64,000 bases of DNA from Atopostipes sp963558565. GTDB taxonomy: Bacteria > Bacillota > Bacilli > Lactobacillales > Carnobacteriaceae_A. Below, one piece after another: positions 1 through 9,037 of this stretch. The position numbers were made by a program, and so were the translations under genes. The notes below the pieces were generated by a model. It had not been told where the DNA came from. It made no database searches and saw only the letters and a list, made by a program, of their open reading frames with translations. Where the stretch lies: the NCBI GenBank assembly GCA_963558565.1, contig CAUWGX010000002.1, positions 62,001 to 126,000 on the forward strand, in the 5' to 3' direction. Numbering within the stretch: position 1 is the first letter of the stretch; every line of letters starts with the position of its first letter.

Positions 1-1106
1 ATCAATAAACTCTAGATAGTTATCGATTTCTACGTACTCGTCTAATTGATGCGGTAGGTTTGGAACACCTGGTCCAAAAATAACAACATCAAAGTCATTG
101 TCTGCTTTCGTAAATTCAGCAGCATCTGTCGTCGCTGCGATACCAATTAAGTCCAGATCTTCGTCAAAGATATTTTGAATATTTTGAATCAATTCTGAAT
201 CTGGATCTGATTCGACAGGTTGTTTATTGAAATCAATGTTTAATTTTAATTCGCCATCAATTTCTTGATTAATCTCATCGACAATTTTTTCTAATAATTC
301 GATCGTCTCCTCATTTGAGAATTCTGGAATCGAACGAATATTTGCTTCAACATCCGCATAGTCTGGAATACTGTTAACTTGCGAGCCTCCATTAATAATC
401 GTAATGTTGTGCGTAAATTTACCAAGAATCTCATTTTCATGGTCTGCTGTTACTTGATCCATTTCTTCATTCACTCTTGTAATAAATTCATTCAATTGAT
501 TAATCGCATTAATTCCTTCTTCAGGCATTGAACTATGTGCAGATTTACCATGAGATTCAACTGTGTAGTTAATTGAACCTTTATGCGCATAGCAAATATT
601 GAATGAAGTTGGTTCTGCAATAAGCATCGCATCTAAGTCATCCGCATAGCCCATTTCTGTTAGTTGAGCTGAACCAAGTTCCCCAACCTCTTCACCAACG
701 GTTAGTAGTAATTTAATGGTTCCATCAAATGAAGTGCCTTCTTCTTTCATTTCAATTAATGCAATGACTAAAGCTGCAGTTCCTGCTTTCATGTCTGTAG
801 CTCCACGTCCATAGAGTTTATTATCTTCAATATGTGCTTCATAGGGTGGGAATTTCCACTCAGATTCATCACCAGCTGCTACAACGTCCAAGTGACCACT
901 GATTCCTAAAGTTTTTCCTTCACCTTTTTGAATCGTTGCAACTAAATTACTACGTCCTGGTTCTTCCCAGTCAATGAGTTCTGATTCAATATCGTATTCA
1001 TTTAATAAGTTTTGTAAATATTCAGCAACCTCTTTTTCGTTACTGTTTACTGATTTAATACGAACGATATCTTGTAATATAGATATTTTTTTCTCTTTTT
1101 CCATTG
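1..1106 (-). CDS. M20-family peptidase (ArgE/DapE-like), C-terminus cut by window edge
   Basis: Zinc-dependent amidohydrolase of the M20 family, which contains acetylornithine deacetylase, succinyl-diaminopimelate desuccinylase and various dipeptidases. Reading from the ATG at 1106 I see the metal-site motifs GHLDVV and GRGATDMKAG, the catalytic GEEVGE, an AEPT segment and the dimerisation-domain motif HGKSAHSSMP. The start is supported by a GAGAGGG ribosome binding site. The reading frame is open to the window edge at 368 codons; the paralogue at 3679 has 382 residues, so only about a dozen C-terminal residues should be missing. The true substrate cannot be told from sequence. Confidence 0.9.
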
Positions 1107-1132
1107 ATAAAACCCTCTCTATTATTTGATTT

Positions 1133-1852
1133 TTAAAATCTTCTAAAAGAATATATTTTGGGTGGTTGAAATTCTTCTCTTGTGAACTTCAATCCTAAAA
1201 GTGCAATTGAAAGGCTTAACCAAGCAATTCCTAAAGAAAAACCACCGATTACATCACTTGGGTAGTGCACACCTAAATAAATTCGGCTTAAACCAATCGC
1301 TAAAATCAGCAAGCCTATGAAAAGACCCAATAGCCATGTTAACCCTCTTAAATTTCTATGACTAAAATAAAAAGCACGTGCGATCAGAAATAATAAGCCA
1401 CCATAGACAATCATTGAACCCATGGCGTGTCCGCTCGGAAAAGTGTAACCTCCTTGGATCACTAAATGCTCAATTTCTTCCGGACGTACTCTACCGTATA
1501 ATTCCTTCACACCTCCATTTAACAAACCTGCACCCATTAAAACACTCAATCCATACCATAAACCTGTGCGCCATTTTTTTAAAGCAAACAAAATAGCGGC
1601 AATCATTAAGGTAAGGATCACTTGCGTTTCTCTATCTGCTAAACGTGTAATGCCGGTCGCTACGGTTGTTCGTATTGGGGTACGTAACTCATAGAAAAAA
1701 GAACCTATTTCATAATCTTGAATGGTCACATTTGTCCAATCAAAATAACCAATGATTGCAAAATATAAAAAAGGTAAAACGGCAAACAAAGCTATGTATA
1801 GGAAAATCCTTCGTACTCGTTCGTCTTCTCTCTTCCTTGAAATCTGCTGCAC
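1133..1852 (-). CDS. PAP2-family membrane phosphatase
   Basis: Integral membrane phosphatase of the PAP2/acid phosphatase superfamily, which typically acts on phosphatidic acid or undecaprenyl diphosphate on the outer membrane face. The three signature motifs are present: KELYGRVRP, PSGHAMGS and SRIYLGVHYPSD, between about six hydrophobic segments. I place the start at the GTG at 1852, preceded by AAGGG, because a good -10 hexamer (TATAAT, 1892-1897 on this strand) lies inside the longer reading frame that opens with ATG at 1912. The alternative start adds 20 residues without hydrophobic or family character. The gene stands 26 bases downstream of the peptidase start on the same strand. Confidence 0.85.
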   Translation of the reverse strand: MQQISRKREDERVRRIFLYIALFAVLPFLYFAIIGYFDWTNVTIQDYEIGSFFYELRTPIRTTVATGITRLADRETQVILTLMIAAILFALKKWRTGLWYGLSVLMGAGLLNGGVKELYGRVRPEEIEHLVIQGGYTFPSGHAMGSMIVYGGLLFLIARAFYFSHRNLRGLTWLLGLFIGLLILAIGLSRIYLGVHYPSDVIGGFSLGIAWLSLSIALLGLKFTREEFQPPKIYSFRRF

Positions 1853-2103
1853 TTCTTCACAACCCTTCAACCCAACTTTTAAACTATTTCCATTATACAC
1901 GATGAAGCTCATGAGATTAAATTTTAGCTTTCGAAAACGGCGTAAAACTCTTTTTCGCCCTATCGTTTATAATAAAAAGCCCTATTCTCAAAAGCGCTCT
2001 TTCTTATTGTCTTAAAAGAAGTAAAAAAGGTCAAATGAAAGCGAAAGAAAACAAAATAGTTTTTATGTCGCGTGTATGACTCTTTAAAAGGTCAACGCAG
2101 GAA

Positions 2104-2215
2104 GATAACCACTTTATCGTCTCGATGAAGATGTGCCGCGGATAGATAAAACAATTATAGTCGCGAGGGAGCAGCACCACAGGAAGATAACCCAATTGTC
2201 GTCTCGCTGAAGCAA
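2104..2215. repeat. Three imperfect 40-41 bp direct repeats
   Basis: Units begin with GATAA at 2104, 2145 and 2185, a spacing of 41 and 40 bp, and share a core of the type GATAAnnnnnnTTnTnGTCnCG followed by a GA-rich tail. A weaker related stretch lies at about 2053-2080. The rest of 1913-2297 holds no reading frame I believe in. The units are not obviously of the same sequence family as the repeats at 11.3, 22.9, 32.8 and 60.1 kb, although the period is the same. Confidence 0.55.
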
Positions 2216-2297
2216 CCGAGCGCCAGTATCTCTATTCAATAAAAAGAAGAAATCTCTCAGCCTAGATTCTGAGAAGTAACCGGATTCCATAAATTCT

Positions 2298-2326
2298 TTG
2301 ACTTTCTTTACCCCATTCTGTATAGT
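2298..2326 (+). promoter_or_regulatory. Sigma-A type promoter of guaC
   Basis: TTGACT at 2298-2303 and TATAGT at 2321-2326, separated by 17 bp. It leaves a leader of roughly 110 nt before the guaC start. I could not fold a purine riboswitch in that leader. Confidence 0.75.
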
Positions 2327-2441
2327 ATCTAAGGGAATTAATTTGTCCTCTCGGAATGTGCTTGTTTATGAAAGTAACGTTTCGAGCTTTTTTTATGCGA
2401 TGAATGGTCCCCTAAAAATTTTTGAGGAGCGTTTACCTTCT

Positions 2442-3485
2442 ATGAAAGTTTTCGATTATGAAGATATTCAGTTAATCCCTGCTAAAGGTATTTTGCAGAG
2501 TCGTTCGCAAGCAGACACATCGATTGAATTTGGAAAACATCGTTTTAAATTACCAGTAGTTCCTGCAAATATGCAGACAACTATTGACGAAAAATTATCT
2601 GTTTGGCTAGCAGAAAATGGCTACTTCTACGTCATGCACCGTTTTGAAGAAGAAACAAGAAAAGACTTCATTAAAATGATGCGTGAAAAAGATTTATTTG
2701 CTTCGATTAGTTTAGGAATCAAAGCAGCAGAATATGATTTTGTAGAAGAATTAGTGGATGAGGACTTAGTGCCTGACTATGTGACTATTGATGTTGCTCA
2801 TGGCCACTCAGACACTGTTATTAATATGATTAAACATGTTAAAAAACATATGCCAGAAGTATTCCTAATCGCAGGAAATGTGGCGACACCTGAAGCCGTT
2901 CGTGACCTTGAGAATGTGGGAGCTGACGCAACGAAAGTGGGTGTTGGTCCTGGTAAAGTATGTACGACAAAACTAAAAACCGGTTTCGGTACAGGGGGCT
3001 GGCAATTAGCAGCTGTTTCACGTTGTTCAAAAGTGGCTCGTAAGCCATTAATCGCAGATGGTGGAGTTCGTACCCATGGAGACATCGCAAAATCTATTCG
3101 ATTTGGTGCTTCTATGGTGATGATCGGTTCCTTATTTGCAGGACACGAAGAATCTCCAGGTGAAACGGTTGAAGTCAATCATCAAAAATACAAAAAATAC
3201 TTCGGTAGTGCATCTGCTCAACAAAAAGGTGAACACCGTAACGTTGAAGGAAAATCAATGCTTGTACCTTTCAAAGGAAGTATCCAAGATACACTGACAG
3301 AAATGGAACAAGACTTACAATCATCAATTTCTTACGCAGGTGGCGAAGATCTTGACGCGATTCGTAAAGTAGATTATGTGATTGTTAAAAATTCTATCAT
3401 GAACGGTGAAAGTTATAACGCAAGCGGAATCGGTGGCTTTGATGTCCCAGATAGCTTTGCTTCTTCAAACTTCACTCAACCATAA
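2442..3485 (+). CDS. guaC: GMP reductase
   Basis: Converts GMP to IMP with NADPH, part of purine salvage. The protein starts MKVFDYEDIQLIPAK, as Firmicute GuaC proteins do, and carries the conserved loop GVGPGKVCTTK with the catalytic Cys at residue 174, plus the phosphate-binding GG motif ADGGVRTHGD. The start at 2442 is chosen from family alignment and the GAGGAG at 2424-2429; the frame is open upstream but those codons lie inside the leader after the promoter at 2298. The 347-residue product is about 20 residues longer than the usual GuaC (about 326), the excess being a Gly/Ser/Asn-rich C-terminal tail. Confidence 0.95.
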   Translation: MKVFDYEDIQLIPAKGILQSRSQADTSIEFGKHRFKLPVVPANMQTTIDEKLSVWLAENGYFYVMHRFEEETRKDFIKMMREKDLFASISLGIKAAEYDFVEELVDEDLVPDYVTIDVAHGHSDTVINMIKHVKKHMPEVFLIAGNVATPEAVRDLENVGADATKVGVGPGKVCTTKLKTGFGTGGWQLAAVSRCSKVARKPLIADGGVRTHGDIAKSIRFGASMVMIGSLFAGHEESPGETVEVNHQKYKKYFGSASAQQKGEHRNVEGKSMLVPFKGSIQDTLTEMEQDLQSSISYAGGEDLDAIRKVDYVIVKNSIMNGESYNASGIGGFDVPDSFASSNFTQP

Positions 3486-3507
3486 AACAAAATAACTTCA
3501 TTAACCA

Positions 3508-3541
3508 ATACGCTTTCTCCGCAAGGGAAGGCGTATTTTTT
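3508..3541 (+). terminator. Rho-independent terminator after guaC
   Basis: ATACGC (3508-3513) pairs with GCGTAT (3531-3536), followed by a T run. Confidence 0.8.
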
Positions 3542-3678
3542 ATTGGGCATTTTTTAAAGAACGCACTGCGCCCAGTCATTATTTATGAAGCGCATATGAA
3601 GCTAAACCTTTAAATTTCATCTTTTAGATATGATACGATAGTCTTAACAAGACAATGAACTATTGGAGGCTTATATAA

Positions 3679-4827
3679 ATGAAATTTACTGAAGAAGAAA
3701 AAATAGAAATACTAGCGGATTTAATTGCGATTAAGTCTGTAAACGAAAACGAAATCGAAGTCGCGAATTATTTGAAAGATTTATTTGCTCAGTATGACAT
3801 CGATTCAAAAATTGTTCCCGTGACGGATACCCGAGTCAATTTAGTTGCAGAAATTGGTAGTGGACACCCCGTTGTTGGTATTTCTGGCCACATGGATGTA
3901 GTGTCTCCGGGGGATGAGAGTGAGTGGTCAAACGATCCTTTTAAACTCACGGAAAAAGATGGGAAATTATATGGTCGGGGCACGGATGATATGAAGGCAG
4001 GCCTTTTAAATTTAGCTTTAGTCATGATTGAACTGAAAGAAAATAATGAGCTAGAGAATGGTACGGTTCGCTTTATGGCAACAACCGGTGAAGAAGTAGG
4101 CGCCGCTGGCTCTCAAAAACTTTACGAAGAAGGTTACATGGACGATGTGGACTGTTTATTTGTAGCTGAACCTTCCCATGACACCATTATTTATTCTCAT
4201 AAAGGTTCCTTAAACTTCAAAATTACATCACACGGTGAGGCTGCCCATAGTTCAATGCCTCAAAATGGTTATAACGCCATCAATCCTTTAATGGCCTATC
4301 TTCTCGAATTAGATAAAAAACTAAATCAAGATACGCGAAAAAATGAAGTGTTGGGTGGGCTTGTGATGAGCACCACTATTTTTAACTCTGGCGATCAAGT
4401 GAACTCGATACCCGCAAATGCTGTCGCTGAAATAAATGTTCGAACCATTCCTGAATTTGACAATGAGGAAGTGATCGAATTATTTAAAGACACAGCTAAA
4501 AATTATAATAATGATGAGGGGGCTAATATTGAAGTGGATGTTACGATGTCCTTACCAAGTGTCTTCACCAATGGGCAATCAAAAATGGTCGACCTCGCTA
4601 AAGAATTAGGGGAAAAATATTTAAACTTAGAAATTGCCCAAGAAGGCTCACCAGGCGTAACCGATGCCTCCAATCTCTTACGGGATAAAGATGAAGACTT
4701 TCCTTTCATGATGTTTGGTCCAGGGGAAACGAAGATGGCGCATAAAGTCGATGAATATGTCTATAAAGATTATTACTTAGCATTCTTTGATATTTATAAA
4801 GAATTGATTTTAGGTCTGGCCGAATAA
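3679..4827 (+). CDS. M20-family peptidase (ArgE/DapE-like)
   Basis: Zinc-dependent M20 hydrolase of 382 residues, paralogous to the gene cut by the left window edge. Metal and catalytic motifs are complete: GHMDVVSPGD, YGRGTDDMKAG, TGEEVGAAG, VAEPS, and the dimerisation-domain HGEAAHSSMP; the C-terminal MFGPGETKMAH supplies the last metal-ligand His. The start is supported by GGAGG nine bases upstream. Annotated family members include succinyl-diaminopimelate desuccinylases and peptidases; with no dap or arg genes nearby a pathway cannot be assigned. It is a single-gene unit between two terminators. Confidence 0.92.
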   Translation: MKFTEEEKIEILADLIAIKSVNENEIEVANYLKDLFAQYDIDSKIVPVTDTRVNLVAEIGSGHPVVGISGHMDVVSPGDESEWSNDPFKLTEKDGKLYGRGTDDMKAGLLNLALVMIELKENNELENGTVRFMATTGEEVGAAGSQKLYEEGYMDDVDCLFVAEPSHDTIIYSHKGSLNFKITSHGEAAHSSMPQNGYNAINPLMAYLLELDKKLNQDTRKNEVLGGLVMSTTIFNSGDQVNSIPANAVAEINVRTIPEFDNEEVIELFKDTAKNYNNDEGANIEVDVTMSLPSVFTNGQSKMVDLAKELGEKYLNLEIAQEGSPGVTDASNLLRDKDEDFPFMMFGPGETKMAHKVDEYVYKDYYLAFFDIYKELILGLAE

Positions 4828-4903
4828 ATGACAGCAACAAAGAACAAGACTTTTTCTAATATTTATCCAGGTCATTGATCGATAATCATCTCAAAATAAC
4901 ATA

Positions 4904-4944
4904 AAAAATCCTCAAGCGGGTTCAATGAGCGCTTGAGGATTTTT
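4904..4944. terminator. Bidirectional terminator between convergent genes
   Basis: AAAAATCCTCAAGCG pairs with CGCTTGAGGATTTTT around a short loop. A-rich and T-rich flanks let it serve both the peptidase (+) and the kinase-like gene (-). Confidence 0.85.
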
Positions 4945-5490
4945 CTATTGTTTATTTTTAATAAAATGTTGAATAATTTCTTGGGCCGCTTCCTCTACGT
5001 TATGATTGATCACGACTAAATCGGTAATTGCGGGTGGCGTTAATTCATTTGTTTTTCGACTAAAATCAATTCGTTCTTTAATTTCTTGTGGTGAGTCGCC
5101 TCGAATTTTCATGCGACGGACCATTTCTTCTTCTGTAATCGCAATAAAAACAACGTAAGCTTCTTCTGGATAGGCTTTTTTTACAGCCTCTGCGCCATTT
5201 TGATCCAATGAAACATGAACGCTATCGTGTTTTTCAAGCATGGTTACGACTTCTTTTTTCGTCAGTCCATATCGATTGCCATTATAAACGGTCTGTTCCA
5301 CAAAATCATCGATATCTAATGCATTAAATGTTTTAAAATAATAATCTATTCCATTTATTTCACCATGGCGCGGTTCTCTAGTTGTGGTTGTTACTAAACG
5401 TGGAATACCATGAGCGGTTAAAACTTCGCCAATAGAAGTTTTTCCGCTGCCACTAGGACCTACCAACACGATGATTTGCTTCGCTGTCAT
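4945..5490 (-). CDS. Guanylate kinase-like P-loop protein
   Basis: Protein of 181 residues of the guanylate kinase family, which phosphorylates GMP to GDP. The P-loop GPSGSGKTS lies at residues 10-18; the GMP-binding segment TTTTREPRHGEINGIDYYF follows, with the usual TTR.PR..E.nG.DY pattern, and the lid region RMKIRGDS is present. It lacks a few residues typical of the housekeeping Gmk and follows dsdA by 32 bases, probably in one transcript, so it may be a second accessory copy rather than the essential Gmk. Which one it is depends on whether another gmk exists elsewhere in the genome. Confidence 0.8.
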   Translation of the reverse strand: MTAKQIIVLVGPSGSGKTSIGEVLTAHGIPRLVTTTTREPRHGEINGIDYYFKTFNALDIDDFVEQTVYNGNRYGLTKKEVVTMLEKHDSVHVSLDQNGAEAVKKAYPEEAYVVFIAITEEEMVRRMKIRGDSPQEIKERIDFSRKTNELTPPAITDLVVINHNVEEAAQEIIQHFIKNKQ

Positions 5491-5522
5491 TCAGCACTTG
5501 CCACCCTTCTTCAATCTTTATA

Positions 5523-6863
5523 TTATTTTTGAATATTTTTATTTTTTCCTTGCTCGATAAACGTCTTTCTATCTTGCTCAGGAACCATCGAACCGCCTGT
5601 ACCCCAAGCAATATGCGTCGCTTTTTCAAGTTTGTCTTCCAGTTGAAATTGTTCGAGATAAGCGCGACCAGCTGATGAGCCTAATAACTTAACTGGGCCA
5701 GGTAAACCAGCAACAGCTGCCGGTTCGAGGAAAATTCCTTCTTGTTCATATAAATTCGTAAGTAATGCTTTAAATGTATCATCATTTAGGGTATAACTTC
5801 CACTAAAATAATTATCCATCATTTTCGCTACTAACGCCGAAGTACGCGGAACGGCTAAACCATCCGCTATCGTCAACTCGCCTAAACCAATGTCTTCTAC
5901 CGCTATCTTATCAAAGAGCTGCGTGCCTAATCCAATAAGTAAGCTCGGCATTTTTGTCGGCTCCACAAAGAAACAATGAACATGATCGCCAAAAGCATGC
6001 TTTAAACCAAAGGTAATCCCACTTGGAGAGCCTCCGATACCACATGGTAAATAGACAAATAAAGGATGGTCTTCGTCTACCTGAATCCCTTCCGCTTCCA
6101 ATTGCTTTTTCATGCGATAGCCGCCCACTGTATAACCTAAAAATAAATCTTCGGAATGTTCATCATCCACAAAATAACTATTCGGATTATTCTCGGATGC
6201 TTCTCTTCCGCGTTCAACCGCTTTTGAAAAGTTCGTCGTATGCTCAATCACTTCTACCCCACGAGCTTTTAAGTAATCTTTTTTCCATTGTCTGGCATCT
6301 GCCGACATATGCACCGTCACTTGGAATCCTAAAGCGCGTCCCATGGCACCGACGCTAATTCCTAAGTTCCCTGTCGTTCCTACGGTTAGATTATAGTCCG
6401 AAAAGAACCGGCGGAATTTATCGCTCGCAAAAACTTCATAGTCTACTTCTTTATTCGGCAATATACCTTTTTCGAGGGCTAACTTTTCAGCATATTTAAG
6501 GACTTCGTAAATGGCCCCTCGTGACTTTATGGTGCCTGAGATCGGCAATAAATCATCCCGTTTAAGGTAGAGATTACCAGGAACTGCTACTTCATATTGT
6601 TCTTCTAGCCATTCTTTCATATTCGCTAGTGGTGTTATTTTAGATTCCAGGAGTCCATCATATGATTTTGTTTCTGGAAAAGCTACTTTAAAATAAGAAG
6701 CAAAACGTTGAAAGCGCGCTTCTACCTCTTCAATATCTGTGATTGAATAAGGGACTTTCTGATTCGCAACTTCTGCAGTCTCAAGGCGAGGATTGATCCA
6801 AAACACTTCTTTTTGATTTTTAATTTCTTTTAACATATTTGTTTCTTTAATTCCTACTTGCAA
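5523..6863 (-). CDS. dsdA: D-serine dehydratase (D-serine ammonia-lyase)
   Basis: PLP enzyme that deaminates D-serine to pyruvate and ammonia, used for detoxification or as a nitrogen and carbon source. Sequence along the whole length matches the DsdA family: WINPR near the N-terminus, the PLP-lysine motif SGTIKSRGAIYEV (Lys about residue 113), VGTTGNLGISVG, VHMSADARQWKK, and YLPCGIGGSPSG. I choose the TTG at 6863 because AGGAG stands 8 bases before it and the resulting 446 residues fit the E. coli enzyme (442); an ATG at 6881 and a longer frame to 6968 lack a ribosome binding site. Divergent from the ThrE-type exporter genes. Confidence 0.93.
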   Translation of the reverse strand: MQVGIKETNMLKEIKNQKEVFWINPRLETAEVANQKVPYSITDIEEVEARFQRFASYFKVAFPETKSYDGLLESKITPLANMKEWLEEQYEVAVPGNLYLKRDDLLPISGTIKSRGAIYEVLKYAEKLALEKGILPNKEVDYEVFASDKFRRFFSDYNLTVGTTGNLGISVGAMGRALGFQVTVHMSADARQWKKDYLKARGVEVIEHTTNFSKAVERGREASENNPNSYFVDDEHSEDLFLGYTVGGYRMKKQLEAEGIQVDEDHPLFVYLPCGIGGSPSGITFGLKHAFGDHVHCFFVEPTKMPSLLIGLGTQLFDKIAVEDIGLGELTIADGLAVPRTSALVAKMMDNYFSGSYTLNDDTFKALLTNLYEQEGIFLEPAAVAGLPGPVKLLGSSAGRAYLEQFQLEDKLEKATHIAWGTGGSMVPEQDRKTFIEQGKNKNIQK

Positions 6864-7064
6864 GAGTCCATCTCCTAACATGAACAGTTTAATAAATGGT
6901 ATTAATATCGCTATTGTAACATAATTTACGGAGCTCTCGAAGAATTTTTTAGACAGTTTGATCGCCAAATTTTGAACAAGTTGAAGAGTTCTTAAAAAAG
7001 TAATGAAATTTTACTTGAAAATGGTTATACTAACTGCATAAGTGTTTACTCGAGGAGGAATCGT

Positions 7065-7820
7065 ATGGAATTACTAACTTCAAAAATACTCGATGTCTGT
7101 TCAGGAATTGGCCGTTTAATGCTTGAAAATGGCGCTGAAACTTATCGAGTAGAAGACACTGTTTATCGTGTCGCTGTAAATTATGGCATGCAAGGTGTGA
7201 GTGTCTTCTCGGTCCCTACCGCTTTAATTATCACCATTCAAGATCAATCAGGGGAAGAGTACACCCGTCTACACAGAGTTATGGAACAACGAAGTGATTT
7301 AGGGATTGTTGCGGAAGCAAATAATTTATCAAGAAAAATTGCAGCTACAGATATTACACCAAATGATGTTTTAACAGAAATTGATCGTTTAAATCGCCAA
7401 GAATCTTCTTATAATGTATGGGAAGAAATATTAGCGGCTTCACTCATTTCTGCTTTTTTCACCGTTATTTTTCTAGGAAGCGTGCATGATCTCATTGCAG
7501 CAGCAATCGCGGGCAGCATTGGCTATGCACTTTTCATTTATACTCAAAAAATGATTAATATCCGTTTTTTAAGTGAGCTACTCGCGGCTTTAGTGATTGG
7601 CGGGCTGGCTTTCTTTTTGACCAATATTGGGATTGGCGAAGATATTAATATTATTATCGTCTCCAGCGTGATGACACTTGTGCCCGGTCAGGCCATTACC
7701 AACGGTATTCGCGACCTGATGGCCAGTCATTTTGTCTCTGGCGTAAGTGTCTTAGCCGATGCTTTCCTCACGGCAGCGGCGATCGGGATCGGTGTCGCGA
7801 CGGTTCTGTCGTTTATTTAA
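7065..7820 (+). CDS. Threonine/serine exporter, ThrE N-terminal half
   Basis: Member of the DUF1212/ThrE family (PF06738), 251 residues: a cytosolic N-terminal domain with the motif GAETYRVEDTV, then about five membrane helices from residue 125 on. In many Firmicutes the transporter is split in two genes; this one is followed after 18 bases by the smaller partner. ThrE proteins export threonine and serine in corynebacteria. The GGAGG eight bases upstream fixes the start. Its position back to back with a D-serine dehydratase suggests a serine-related role; that is inference. Confidence 0.87.
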   Translation: MELLTSKILDVCSGIGRLMLENGAETYRVEDTVYRVAVNYGMQGVSVFSVPTALIITIQDQSGEEYTRLHRVMEQRSDLGIVAEANNLSRKIAATDITPNDVLTEIDRLNRQESSYNVWEEILAASLISAFFTVIFLGSVHDLIAAAIAGSIGYALFIYTQKMINIRFLSELLAALVIGGLAFFLTNIGIGEDINIIIVSSVMTLVPGQAITNGIRDLMASHFVSGVSVLADAFLTAAAIGIGVATVLSFI

Positions 7821-7838
7821 TTGAAGGAGGATCATTGA

Positions 7839-8306
7839 ATGATTACAGATTTTTTATTACATTTTAGTGCAAGTTTTATTACAGCTTTTGGTTTTGCCGT
7901 TTTATATAATATTCCCCCTAAGACCATTGCTCCCGCTGGTATCACAGGAGCAATCGGTTGGACGACTTATTTTTTCCTGTTCAATTACTTAAATGTTATT
8001 GATTTCTTGGCGACCATTATCGCTTCATTTTTTATTGCGTTTGCCAGTCAAATCTTCGCCCGCAGACTTAAAACACCGGTTATTATTTTTACACTACCAG
8101 GGTTAATCCCACTCGTTCCTGGAGGGACAGCTTACAACATGATACGAGCGTTTGTTGAAGGCTACTCTACTTTAGGCTTTGAATATGCGACTGATACTTT
8201 CTTAACGGCGGGTGCTTTAGCTTTAGGGTTATCCATCAATGGAGCTGTTTTCCAACTCTTTACTTCGCGCAGTTTATTCAAACGAGGAAGCCAGTACGTC
8301 CCATGA
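7839..8306 (+). CDS. Threonine/serine exporter, ThrE C-terminal half
   Basis: Small membrane protein of 155 residues with four to five helices and the family motif PGLIPLVPGG (PF12821, DUF3815 type). It is the second half of the split ThrE exporter and is translated from its own GGAGG just after the upstream gene, so the two are co-transcribed and probably co-assembled. Confidence 0.87.
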   Translation: MITDFLLHFSASFITAFGFAVLYNIPPKTIAPAGITGAIGWTTYFFLFNYLNVIDFLATIIASFFIAFASQIFARRLKTPVIIFTLPGLIPLVPGGTAYNMIRAFVEGYSTLGFEYATDTFLTAGALALGLSINGAVFQLFTSRSLFKRGSQYVP

Positions 8307-8362
8307 TTTTTATAGAAAATTGATGAATTTTTCTTATTTATGAGATTTTTTTAATAAAACAT

Positions 8363-8391
8363 TTGCTATTTAGGAAAAATAAGTGTATAGT
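8363..8391 (+). promoter_or_regulatory. Promoter of the T-box-controlled transporter
   Basis: TTGCTA (8363-8368), 17 bp spacer, TATAGT (8386-8391), placed just ahead of the first T-box leader. Confidence 0.65.
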
Positions 8392-8400
8392 AGTTATTAC

Positions 8401-8663
8401 TATATACAGCGAAGAAGAGAAAAGTAATTTTTATCTTATAGTTTGAGAGACATCACGGGTGGTGCGAGTGATGATAAGTAAAAACGAAACACATCTCGGA
8501 GCTAGGCATCGAACACATAGTAGATGTTCTCGTGCGCGAGCGTTAATCGCATACGTTTCTAGTAACGTTCAGAGGCAAATCATGTGAGTGATTTGCGAAT
8601 ATAAGGTGGAACCACGATTAAATCGTCCTTTATCCAAAACAATTTGGATAAAGGACTTTTTTT
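8401..8663 (+). promoter_or_regulatory. T-box leader 1, specifier probably CAC (His)
   Basis: tRNA-sensing leader. The T-box GGTGGAACCACGA is at 8605-8617 and the terminator TCCTTTATCC...GGATAAAGGA with a T run at 8626-8663. Stem I shows an AGTA motif on its 5' side and GAA on its 3' side, with complementary arms between them, and the bases following GAA read A-CAC-A before TCTCGGAGC. Aligned with the well-studied glyQS leader (GAAA-GGC-A-TTCTTGAGC), the specifier falls on CAC at 8490-8492, a histidine codon. Uncharged tRNA-His would then favour the antiterminator and read-through. Confidence 0.85.
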
Positions 8664-8744
8664 ATTGTTCTTTTTTAATGAATGGTTTCCTTGAAAGGAC
8701 TGATGTGTCATGGACACGCATCATCATCAAAGATTAAAATTAAA

Positions 8745-9011
8745 CTTAATAACAAGTAAAATGAAGACAAGAACACGGCTTATAATTGATTTTCAGAGAC
8801 ATCACGCTTGGTGCGAGTGATGATTCAATGTTTGCTACACCTCTTGGAGTGAAATATTGAAAGATTAGTAAATATTTCCGCGTGCGAGCGTTAATCGCCT
8901 GCGTCTCTGACGCTTTGAGGCAAATTGTGCGAGCAATTTGCGAAAAAAGGTGGCACCACGATATTATTTACCGTCCTTTCATTTCTACTGTTGAAATGAG
9001 AGGTTTTTTTA
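8745..9011 (+). promoter_or_regulatory. T-box leader 2, in tandem with the first
   Basis: A second complete T-box: GGTGGCACCACGA at 8949-8961 and a terminator CCTTTCATTTC...GAAATGAGAGG plus T run at 8975-9011. Stem I parts (AGAGACATCACG, GGTGCGAGTGATGAT) and the GCGAGCGTTAATCGC segment are almost the same as in leader 1, so the pair looks like a tandem duplication. The specifier is less clear: CAC at 8838-8840 or TAC at 8836-8838, depending on the register. The transporter start follows 27 bases after this leader. Confidence 0.8.
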
Positions 9012-9037
9012 TTGTTAATTTATAAGGAGGAAAAGAA

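Noticed and set aside
1752..2015. Plus-strand frame of 87 codons overlapping the PAP2 gene
   Set aside because: Antisense to a conserved gene, with low-complexity basic content and no start signal.
2327..2441. Purine riboswitch or leader peptide in the guaC leader
   Set aside because: The conserved purine aptamer loops are absent. The open frame that runs into guaC starts within the promoter and has no ribosome binding site.
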